Source of the DNA: Wolfiporia cocos
Lineage: Eukaryota; Basidiomycota; Agaricomycetes; Polyporales; Phaeolaceae
Direction: 5' to 3'
DNA length: 64,000 nt
Assembly: GCA_029448655.1 (NCBI GenBank)
Contig: JACCLO010000011.1
Location: forward strand, 1,240,001-1,304,000
A program made the position numbers and the translations under genes. Position 1 is the stretch's first letter; each line of letters begins with the position of its first letter. The notes beneath the pieces are model-generated. The model was not told the DNA's origin. It was given only the letters and a program-made list of their open reading frames with translations, and made no database searches. Of the stretch, positions 55,830 through 64,000 are shown piece after piece.

Positions 55830-57905
55830 TCGTTCCATTAGGGACAATGAAACCTGAAGAGGGGGTAATGTCACAGATTTGGGACATGCTACTATTTTTC
55901 CCGTATTTTTACCTATTTTATCTGGTATTTCTACGACCTTGTAGACATTTACGCTGCTAAGCGCCCGTCTACACGTACACGCAACCAAACAACACGTACA
56001 CAACGCGGTATACGTCCACTTGTCATAACAACACGTACATAACACGGTTATACGCGTCAATGACTCAGCGGACTAACCTCCGGTGTCACGCGCTTTGCTC
56101 ATATCCCGATACCGGGCTATGTCAGTACAGTTGGATAAGCGGCCCGCTCGTTATCACATGCCAATGCCTTTACGATTACTCATATCCCGATGCCGGTATA
56201 TAAGAATCACATGCATGGCTTACTAACGTAGCTACAGCCACTTCCACAACATGGACCTACGGTCCAAACAAACGATCTTACTGGTGCGGCCATTACCGGC
56301 GCACATGGTCTATTGTAGTTTACGACTTAGCTGTATTAGTTATGTCTGCGCACAGACCGTCTTCATGTTTGGCTCCCTTACTGGTAACCAAACAATGCAT
56401 GTATATAAGTAGGGCTATCACTGCGGATAAGCCTTAGATTTGTTCTCTGCATTCGCACAGTTACATATCATCTCTGCTTGCGCCCACTAGCCTCCTCACC
56501 AACCTTCTGCAACTCCTTCAAGTCGCCTATAAGGTTATAGTGTGAGTCCCACAGTCTAGTCTGTGTCAGAATGAAGTAAGCCAACAAGACCACCCTCTTA
56601 ACTAATAGATAGCGGGGGCCCTAGCGACACGTACCTTTAGGTGTCGCGCCCCTGGGTGGCGATCAGCAGACCTTGCGGGTATGCGAAGGGCTTCGGCCCA
56701 ACCTCGCGTCGACAGGTCAGAGAAGAGCAACGACTCGGTGAACAACTCACAGAAGAAGTAAGAACATCAGCATTGGCAGGACATGGTACACCCTGTCATC
56801 ATCAAGAACTCACCTGGAGGATGGGGCCCCAGGCGATACAAGACAACAATCAGATCACAACCAAACTTCTTCATCGGGACGATGAACATAGAGAGGGGGT
56901 AATGACGCAGAATTGCGCCATGGTAATATATTCCCTCCCTTCGTCTCGAACTCAGCATTCTACGTTCCCAGTCACCTGACTTGTTAGAGAACAGCGCGCG
57001 GTTCCACTACGCTACCTGGTATATAGGTCACATGTGTAGTATTATGTAAGGCGTTACTGGTCTGCTAGTAGGCGCGTGCGCACAGGCCACGCTGCTTTAG
57101 GGCAAGACAACTAGCCAGTAGTTACAGCGTCTGTCAATGTATATATACTGCGCCAGTCTGAGGCTTACTCCTCAGACTGATCAATCTATCATGGGTCGCT
57201 AAGACCTACTCTACCACCTTGCCTCGCTGCGCTCAGAGACTCTCTTACTGCGTCGCCCATCAAGCCCTTCGAGCTGGCGTTGGGTACTAGGGACTAACGT
57301 CGTTGGACGTTGAGTAGTAGGGCGTTGAGGGGTATGGTCACAAGGTATTGTGACAACTCCGCAGAGTCAGAGCATCGATATACACACTGCAGGCTTAATT
57401 GCTCAAGCCTTTGAGAACGAGTATAAGATCCTTGTAATTCAACAAGGTCGAGCTGAGGAACTCGACCGGTATTTACATCAGGTTATATACTACGATTCGT
57501 TAATCAGGGTCATAGTGTCCTTGGTACTGCTACTATTAAGTCCATCGGGCTAATGATATCGGTAATAAAGGAGAAGCATTGCGGTTGAGCGCAACAAGAG
57601 ATGAAACAAGGAATTACTGTGGTTAGACACAGAATATCAGCTAGAACGCGATGCGAACATGGAGAGTGGGCATAGGGTTGTTATACATGAAACAGGGCCT
57701 ACGGTTGAGCGGAGGCCCCTAGAAATAGAGCGCTGGATACAGCGGTTGAACGCTAAGTCCTCATACACAGTGAGGCGTCAAAGGGGCTGTTTGAGTGTAC
57801 CTGGTAGAATCGCAACAACCTGTAAGTAAGGAGTTAGCTGCACGTGCAGTGGCACCTTTTCAGTGCAAGTAAGAGCATCAGTAGATCCATAGCAAATCTG
57901 TGACA

Positions 57906-59623
57906 TCTCATAATTCCGCTCAGGTGCTGACATTGTCTTAGAATAAAACACCACAGGGTGGTACTTCTTATCAGAAGGGTCCTGTTGCGAAGTCCGATGT
58001 GTCAGATTCAATGTGGAATGGTAAGTTTTGATCTGGTATGCGTAAAACCGGAGTGCTCGTGAATGCCCTTTTCAGGGTTTCAAAAGTGTTATTCTCTTTG
58101 TCACCCCAGGTCCTTTTCTGGTCCTTTTTGGTGAGCTGAGTGAGTGGTTGGGCTAGCCGTGAGAAGTCCTGGATAAACTGTTACGGATCGAATATCCGTT
58201 CAACGCAAAATAACTAAGTCAAGTTACTCAGCGTATCGAGCAGCGCACTACTCATCGGACTCCTCAGAGTCAGAGCGTCGATATACAAGCTGCAGGCTTA
58301 ATTGCTCAAGCCTTTGAGAACGAGTATAAGATCCTTGTAATTCAACAAGGTCCAGCTGGGGGGCTCGACCGGTATTTACATCAGGTTATATACTTCGGTC
58401 TGTTAACCGGGGTCATAGTGTCCTTGGTACTGCTACTATTAAGTCCGTCGTGCTAACGATATGAGTAATAAAGGAGAAGCGTTGCGGTTGAGCGCAACAA
58501 GGGATGAAACGTAGAACTACTGTGGTTAGACACAGAATATCAGCTAGAACGCGATGCGAACATGGAGAGTGGGCATAGGGTTGTTATACATGAAACGGGG
58601 CCTACGGTTGAGCGAGGGCCCCTAGAAATAGATCGCTAAATGCAGCGGTTGGACGCTAAGTCCTCATACACAGTGAGGCGCCAAACGGAATATATGGGTG
58701 TACCTGGCGGAATCGTAACATAAACCATCTATAGAAGTTGGCAAATCCTAGGAATGCTTGGACTTCTTTAACCTTGCGGGGTTGCGGCCAGTCTTGTACT
58801 CCTGAGTACTTCTTTGGGTCCATCTTGATTTTATTTTTAGAAATGATGAGTCTGAGATATTCGATCAAACTCTGCTCAAAGAAGCACTTTTTGGGCTTGG
58901 CAAAGAGATCGCAGTCCTGGAGCCTTTTCAGGACTCCTTTTACAATGGCACGATGCTCTTTTAAGTCGTTGCCAAAGATCAGGATGTCATCCAAATATAC
59001 AATGACTTTTCCGGTTCGGATAAATTCTTGGAGGACATCGTTCATCAATGCCTGGAATGTGCCAGGTGTGTTACAGAAACCGAAGTAGTGTAGATAACTG
59101 TGGTTTCGTAGAGACCGCAATGCGTAATGAACGCGGTCTTCCATTTGTCGCCTTCCTTAATCCGAACATTGTTGTATCCCCACCTTAGGTCTATTTTGGT
59201 AAAAATAGAGGCATGAGACAGCTGATCAATGAGATCTGATATCCGGGGGATTGGATATTTGTTTTGTACCGTAATTTTGTTCAGTTTCCTGTAGTCGACT
59301 ACCATTCTTAGGCTGCTGTCCTTCTTTTTTACAAAAAAGATGGGGCTGGCGAAGGGGGATTGACTTGGTTGTATATAGCCTTTTTAGAGTTCTTTGTCGA
59401 TCCACTCATCTAGAGAGTTCTGTTCTCCCGGTGACATGGGATATGGTTTGGTCGGTTTTGGGAGAGATGCACCTTCTTTGATATCGATGGTATGATCATA
59501 CTCCTTTCACATAGGCATCCTGTTGGACGCTCTATGCGAGAATACCGTGGGTCCGAATTCCTGATACTCTTTGGGAACCAGCAACTTCCATTTTTTGGAA
59601 AAGTCATTGCTGATTTCCATCTC
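57906..59623 (-). pseudogene. M2 reverse transcriptase and RNase H, N-terminal part
   Basis: RT runs from the catalytic start ([22 protein letters not shown] near 59305) through [15 protein letters not shown] to VIYLDDILIFGND (near 58990) and AFLGFANFYRW (near 58740). RNase H start lies at 58178-57906. The region is split by the LTR at 58179-58720. Two frame changes near 59090 and 59330 are seen. Confidence 0.87.
58179..58720 (-). mobile_element. Solo LTR, family C
   Basis: It starts TGTTACGGAT and ends ATCGTAACA, 542 bp, flanked by the perfect repeat TAAAC (58174-58178 and 58721-58725). It is uninterrupted and serves as reference for the copy at 43969-57816. Confidence 0.93.
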
Positions 59624-60160
59624 TGTTACGGTCTGTATGAATCTGTATATTTTTGACGCCTCACTGGAAAGGAGGACTTAGCGTTCAACCGCTGTACCGT
59701 GTGTTTATTTCCAGGGTTCCCTGTTCAACCAGTGACCCTCATTTCATGTACAACAGCCCTATGCCCATGGTCTCATAGCATATCAGGTTCTAGTCAGCAT
59801 CTAGGGTCTAACCCCCGCGCTTCTATGTTTCAGCCACTGTCTTGCTCAACCGCAATGTTTCAGCTTAGTTATCATAGTGTACTAGCCTTATGGACATAGT
59901 GGTAGCAGTACCAAGGACACTATGACCCTGATTACAGAATTGTAGTATAAAAACCCTGCTGTAAATACTGGTCGAGTTCCTCAGCTCGACCTTGTTGAAT
60001 TACAAGGATCTTATACTCGTTCTCAAAGGCTTGAGCAACTAAGCCTGCAGCTTGTATATTGATGCTCTGACTCTGCTGAGTCCGACGAGTAGTGCGCTAC
60101 TCGGTACGCTGAGTAACTTGACTTAGTTATTTCAGCTGAACGGATATTCGATCCGTAACA
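59624..60160 (+). mobile_element. Solo LTR, family C, opposite orientation
   Basis: It starts TGTTACGGTC and ends ATCCGTAACA, 537 bp, flanked by the perfect repeat ATCTC (59619-59623 and 60161-60165). TATAAAA near 59946 is followed by the GTCGAGTTCCTCAGCTCGAC hairpin. Confidence 0.93.
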
Positions 60161-61767
60161 ATCTCTTTGTCAAGAGACAGTATCTCCATAACCAGTTCAG
60201 CCAAAATGGCTTCGTCCTCATTGTCAAGGGTTGTCACCCAATTGACAAAAGGATTGATGGGATCTTCCTTTCCTATTTCGTCCATAGGAAGTTCTAGTGT
60301 TGCAAGGTCCGGTCCGGTCCGGTCTTTTGCATGTTTTGGGCAGGACCGAGGACCGGGACCAGGACAGGACCGCTGCAGGCAATGAGGGACCGGACTGAAG
60401 ACCGGTCCCAAGCAGGACCGCGGTCCTATACCGGTCCCAGGACCGGTCTGAACCGGTCCAGGACCGATTGAGCGGTCATTCACTTGACTTGATTTTGTTT
60501 GTCAGAAAATGCGACGAAAGGGCACTTATTACTCAATATATATCAAAGAACACTGTATACAAGTTGCACATTGGTTATGATGCACCAATTGTTTGATTTT
60601 TGACAGTATGGCTGGTACACTGAAGTCAGTATATATTCATATATACCACTGTGGTGACTGCACATTTCAAGTTCAATATGACGAGATTTTATTGCTGCAT
60701 TATTGTATAACATAAGGAGTAGCAATAGTGACCACTAAGTGGTCGGAAGCCAGTGACTGGCTGAAATTGAACTGCATGTATATCTATTTCAATGTGCAAA
60801 TGTCAAAGCTACTGGGCAGGATAATATACAACTGTGTGCAAGTTGACAACATTAGTGATAACGTGAGAGCAGACTGCATGTGTCAACCACTGCCCAGGAC
60901 AATAGCAGTGCTTCGTTGTATCATTAAGATTGTGAAAACCATTCTTGTCAGGTTTTTTGATGCTTAGCTAGTTGTACATACATGATGCAGACTGTCTTGT
61001 ATCACTCTCTAGAGTCATAGGTACTTAGTTTCATGTTTAAATTAGTTATCCATGGTCTAAAATCCTGGAGTCGAAGCGCTATTCTATGCTAACTTGTGGG
61101 ACCGGCCCGGGACTGGTCCAGACCGGTCCCAACCGGTCCTGTATAAACTGATGACTCGTTAGGACCAGGACCAGGACCGCATTAGGACCGGGACTGGACC
61201 GGACTGCTGAATCGGTCCTGATTAGTCCGGTCCTGGTCCTGTCCTTGGTCTTTAGCGGTCCTTGGGACCGAACCTCGCAACACTAGGAAGTTTCCAGAGG
61301 AAGTGTTCCTCTTTGCCGAGCTCTGCATGCTCTTCTGATGATGGCTGTGATGGCCACTTCCTAGTATGGATGCAATTTCCTGCTTCCATGCACCAATTGT
61401 AATCCATTTTCCCTTCCTTCCAATCGAAGTGGGGGTTTTGTTTTACTAGCCAGTCGTGTCCCAAAATCAACTCCTGCTTTCCTAGATCCATTACATAGAA
61501 TCTAATGGTTTCCTTGTGGTCCCCATGTTGGATGTAAGCCTTGACTTGTTTGTCAATTCTTCCTGAGGAGTTTTGGCTGCCATCTGCATTTCTTACAATG
61601 ATAGGCAGTTCAGCCAGACTGACTAATAGTCAGTGTTTCTCAACGTATTTAGTATCTATGATGCTTATGGAAGTGCCAGAGTCGATGACAGCTAGGGCTT
61701 GCATTTTTGTTCTGTACACCCAGAGAATTATGTCGATGCTGAATGAGGCAGACGTGTCACCCGCTAC
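60161..61767 (-). pseudogene. M2 protease and linker to RT
   Basis: The protease has DSGTS (near 61682) and MDLGKQELILGHDWL (near 61490-61445), like the intact element's protease. The linker (LPMDEIGKEDPINPFVNWV, near 60290-60235) lies beyond a hAT-like insertion; removing that insertion joins FLWKLP to MDEIGK in frame. One internal stop (near 61634) is seen. Confidence 0.85.
60295..61285. mobile_element. Non-autonomous hAT-like DNA element, 991 bp
   Basis: Terminal inverted repeats TAGTGTTGCAAGGTCCGGTCC and, at the other end, its complement with two mismatches; 8-bp TSD GGAAGTTC (60287-60294) and GGAAGTTT (61286-61293). The subterminal 150-200 bp on both sides are packed with GGACC/GGTCC motifs. 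An 8-bp TSD and a TAG...TGTTG-type end are typical of hAT elements. The middle has no transposase, only a short unassigned ORF (60728-60967). Confidence 0.85.
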
Positions 61768-61772
61768 GTTGC

Positions 61773-62308
61773 TGTTACGGTCTGTACGATTTCGTATATC
61801 TTTGACGCCTCACTGGAGAGGAGGACTTAGCGTTCAACCACATCGCTGTGCGTTTATTTCCAGGGTTCTCTGTTCAACCAGCGACCCTCGTTTCGTGTAC
61901 AACAGCCCTGAACCCATAGTCTCGTAGCATATCAGGTTCTAGCTGATATCTTGTGTATAACCACAGAGCTTCTGCGTTTCAGCCACTGTTGCGCTCAACT
62001 GCAACATTTCAGCTTAGTTATCGTAGCGTACTAACCTTATGGACTTAGTGGTAGCAGTACCAAGGACACTATGACCCTGATTACAGAATTGTAGTATAAA
62101 AGTCCTGCTGTAAATACTGGTCGAGTTCCCCAGCTTGACCTTGTTGAATTACAAGGATCTTATACTCGTTCTCAAAGGTTTAAGCAATTAAGCCTACAGC
62201 TAGTATATCGATGCTCGACTCTGCTCAGTCCGACGAGCAGTGCGCTGCTCGATACGCTGAGTGACTTGACTTAGTTATTTCAGCTGAATGGATATTCGAT
62301 CCGTAACA
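61773..62308 (+). mobile_element. Solo LTR, family C
   Basis: It starts TGTTACGGTC and ends ATCCGTAACA, 536 bp, flanked by the perfect repeat GTTGC (61768-61772 and 62309-62313). It lies upstream of the M2 protease. Confidence 0.93.
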
Positions 62309-63265
62309 GTTGCCATAGCCATCCAGCGCTCCCCTAGCCATACCAGCACTCACGCTCCGATGCCCTTACTGGCCACCACGTAGCACGTAGATTACCTCAG
62401 CGCTGATGCCTTACAGGCCACGCCACAACATGTACAAACAGTAGTAGAGCTATATAATAGCCAGACAGTCTTGAGCGAACCTCAGACTTGTCTTGGCCAT
62501 TTCAGCCTTAGATGCCCGGACCAGGAAGGCGCCTTTGAGCGAGCCCCCTTCCCCCGGTGTGTGTCTGAGGTTGTGCATGTGTCACTTTTGGAGCCACTCA
62601 TGTACCATGACCTTGCTTCCTTCTCTGGAGAATTCTGGTGGAGGGGTTGCCTTTTGTCTCATGATGATTGTTTGCCCGGTGGAGGCTGCCATGGTTGTGG
62701 TAGGTTGTTGCTCGAGTTTTTGGACTCAGGCGAGGAGCTGGTTGAAGTCTGTTTGTGAGGGTCCTGTGGAAAGAGGTGCCATGCCTGTTGTCATTGTGGG
62801 CCTTGCAGCCGCTTGCTCCAGTGCAGAGATTCACAATGTGAGTCCACACGTGTAGGTTCGCATTTCATCCATCCTGTTGAATACAGCCTTGAACCAGGAG
62901 TCGAGTTGCCTTTTCAGGCAAAGCATCGACTTGTCCGTCATGTCAGCGGATGAGTTCAAGACCAGGGATATGCCATTGTAAATGGCCTGGATCATGTCCT
63001 GGAGATTGGCGTGCGCCTGCTCTAGGACATTTTCCAACAGCCTCAGCTGCAGGGTGGATTGGTTTGGATATTCAATTTCCCAAATGTGAATGTTGGGGAG
63101 CAAGACATAGCTTCAGAATTCTGATGGAAGCGTTGGGTTGGGAGGGACTTCAGTCAATTATCTTAATCTGCCAACTGCCCTTCGCTTAAGAAATCGCAGT
63201 TGCGAGCTAGGTTTGCACGCAGATTAATCTGCTAACTGCGGCAGATTAATCTACTGTGACAATAA

Positions 63266-63358
63266 AATGGAACACCCCGGATTCGAACCAAGGACCTTAG
63301 CGCAGATGAGAATAACAGCATCGCAGCGTAATTAGCCAACTGAGCTACAGTGCGACTA
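63266..63358 (-). tRNA. tRNA-like gene, left arm
   Basis: On the minus strand there is a canonical A box (TAGCTCAGTTGGC, about 63351-63339), a B box (GGTTCGAATCC, about 63289-63279) and a TTTT terminator right after the 3' end (63267-63264). The T-arm pairs. The acceptor and anticodon stems are imperfect and the anticodon is unclear, so this may be a pseudogene or a tRNA-derived repeat. Confidence 0.5.
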
Positions 63359-63642
63359 GTGTCTGCCCCATTTTAAGCAATATATAGAGTATTTTGTAAA
63401 CTTTATTTTCGCAGTTTAACATCTTCCATAACACAAATACAAATGAATCTGCCTCTAAAGACCTGTGATTCCAGTGTATTCAGCTTTCCCATGGTGGGTT
63501 GCTCCAGGTCAAGCATGGTAAATCAAGCTACCACTATCATTGATTTCTGTATGCTTGTTGGAGCAGTTAGTTGCCTTGATGATTTGCGAAAATTGTGTGT
63601 AAAATTTGCGTTATATATATTTTAATTGGTCAATGGTACCTG

Positions 63643-63731
63643 TTGCTGCAATGGCTCAGTTGGCTAATTACGCTGCGATGCTGTTATTCTCATCTGCGCT
63701 AAGGTCCTTGGTTCGAATCCGGGATGTGCCA
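63643..63731 (+). tRNA. tRNA-like gene, right arm
   Basis: Plus strand: A box TGGCTCAGTTGGC (from 63652), B box GGTTCGAATCC (63710-63720), TTTT at 63732-63735. It is nearly identical to the left-arm copy except at the 5' end, where the palindrome breaks. Both copies would be transcribed outward. The acceptor stem does not pair well, and GTT or another anticodon cannot be chosen safely. Confidence 0.5.
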
Positions 63732-64000
63732 TTTTATTGTCACAGTAGATTAATCTGCCGCAGTTAGCAGATTAATCTGCGTGCAAACCTAGCTCGCAAC
63801 TGCGATTTCTTAAGCGAAGGGCAGTTGGCAGATTAAGATAATTGACTGAAACTCTACGGGTTGGGAGGCATGACTTCTTCTGTGGTGATGGGGAATTGTT
63901 CCTCCGCCACTACATCAGTTTCTGTGAATAGGGGAGGTAGGCTCCTCCTGCTTTGCTGTGATAGTGGGGGTGCGGGTGCTCAGGTTTGTTGGCTGAGCGG

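Larger units (their letters stand above)
44693..56568 (+). mobile_element. Near-intact autonomous Ty3/Gypsy chromovirus (layer 5)
   Basis: LTRs 44693-45392 and 55869-56568 are 700 bp each and appear identical. TSD GAATG (44688-44692 and 56569-56573) is perfect. Internal order: leader, extra ORF, gag, pol (protease, RT, RNase H, integrase, chromodomain, dUTPase), polypurine tract (GAAGAGGGGG at 55856-55865). The only damage seen is the element inserted in RT at 50836-52709. Equal LTRs and open frames suggest very recent insertion, so related copies elsewhere may be active. Confidence 0.95.
44054..57355 (+). mobile_element. Non-autonomous LTR element (layer 4)
   Basis: LTRs 44054-44506 and 56903-57355 are 453 bp each and look identical. 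TSD ACTCC (44049-44053 and 57356-57360) is perfect. Without the element inside it, the internal region is only about 520 bp (44507-44692 plus 56574-56902). TATATATA at 44291 precedes AGACTGATCAAT (44325-44336) by 34 bp; the primer-binding site ATTGATCAGTCT (44508-44519) is its exact complement. The leader (GGGGCCGAGGGT, GTGGCGGGGCAGCC, AGCCCCCAC) resembles the element at 36115. The polypurine tract GAGAGGGGG ends at about 56899. Confidence 0.9.
43969..57816 (-). mobile_element. Solo LTR, family C, holding the nest (layer 3)
   Basis: It starts TGTTACGGAT at 43969 and ends ATCGCAACA at 57816. The TSD is ACCTG (43964-43968 and 57817-57821), perfect. The LTR proper is 43969-44053 plus 57361-57816, and matches the uninterrupted copy at 58179-58720. 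Confidence 0.9.
43485..57905 (-). mobile_element. Solo LTR, family E, holding the nest (layer 2)
   Basis: It starts TGACACAGAC at 43485 and ends AATCTGTGACA at 57905. The TSD is TCTCG (43480-43484) and TCTCA (57906-57910), one mismatch. The LTR proper is 43485-43968 plus 57822-57905. It splits the RNase H codons NYE-IYDKE of M2, which rejoin in frame when it is removed. Confidence 0.88.
63150..63849. mobile_element. Foldback element with tRNA-like genes in both arms, about 700 bp
   Basis: Arms 63150-63356 and 63645-63849 are inverted copies starting TCAGTCAATTATC and ending in its complement. The arms include GCAGATTAATCTGC, a TGTGACAATAAAATGG stretch, and a tRNA-like gene each. The spacer of about 290 bp has no recognised ORF. 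It sits inside M2 gag. No clear TSD was found, though GGGTTGGGAGG occurs on both sides (about 63136 and 63860). Confidence 0.8.
39982..64000 (-). mobile_element. Decayed Ty3/Gypsy chromovirus M2, heavily interrupted
   Basis: Read on the minus strand from the right edge: gag (to about 62480), protease (61767-61294), linker (60286-60166), RT (59623-58721), RNase H (58178-57906 and 43484-43162), integrase (42645-41700), chromodomain (about 41300) and dUTPase (40960-40066). This is the same domain order as the near-intact element at 44693-56568, so M2 is probably an older relative. Ten or more insertions, each with its own TSD or inverted ends, lie inside it. Confidence 0.88.
62314..64000 (-). 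pseudogene. M2 gag, partial, split by a foldback element
   Basis: The minus strand reads an N-terminal part at the window edge (EEQFPITTEEVMPPNP), then, beyond the foldback element, a helical segment (LLENVLEQAHANLQDMIQAI, near 63000), and PPPEFSREGSKVMVHEWLQK (near 62600), the start of a Ty3 capsid domain. The rest of the capsid and the nucleocapsid are not found. The stretch 62314-62480 instead has a TATA-like run (CTATATAATAG) and may be an LTR fragment. Confidence 0.6.

Overview
The window looks like a transposon-packed stretch of a filamentous basidiomycete genome, probably an agaricomycete. The signs are 45-75 bp GT-AG introns, a Plavaka-type transposase, a fungal USE1 SNARE relic, a gene resembling the DUF6698 family common in mushroom-forming fungi, and a dense mix of chromodomain Ty3/Gypsy LTR elements. 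All family names come from reading motifs by eye; no search was run. Most LTR insertions below are bounded by a 5-bp target-site duplication (TSD) read directly from the sequence, so the order of events can be reconstructed.

Layout. 1-8,930: a decayed minus-strand Ty3/Gypsy chromovirus (here M1) with its 3' LTR at the left edge, a dUTPase between protease and reverse transcriptase, and a zinc-knuckle ORF after the chromodomain; other LTRs have landed in it. 8,990-20,600: old and younger solo LTRs around a large inverted-repeat region made of G-rich tandem repeats (11.2-14.9 kb). 20,600-35,700: an island of gene-like sequence with a broken Plavaka transposase, a USE1 gene split by a solo LTR, a probably live spliced DUF6698-like gene, and a multi-exon minus-strand gene ending in RanBP2-type zinc fingers. 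35,700-38,200: a solo LTR carrying a complete non-autonomous LTR element. 38,936 to the right edge: a second decayed minus-strand chromovirus (M2), with dUTPase after the chromodomain, filled with further insertions.

The centrepiece is a six-layer nest inside M2: M2 contains a solo LTR (43,485-57,905), which contains a solo LTR (43,969-57,816), then a non-autonomous LTR element (44,054-57,355), then a near-intact autonomous Ty3/Gypsy element (44,693-56,568: extra 5' ORF, gag, pol with chromodomain and C-terminal dUTPase), whose RT is split by another non-autonomous element (50,836-52,709). Each boundary has a matching TSD.

The most interesting observation is that all four complete LTR elements carry an 11-12 nt match between the predicted 5' end of their own RNA (33-34 bp after a TATA box) and the primer-binding site just after the 5' LTR. 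This is the arrangement of Tf1/sushi-type self-primed elements. The four matches have four different sequences, so both halves have changed together. Other notable items are two placements of dUTPase within pol, a foldback element whose arms carry divergent tRNA-like genes, and tRNA-like segments inside several LTRs.
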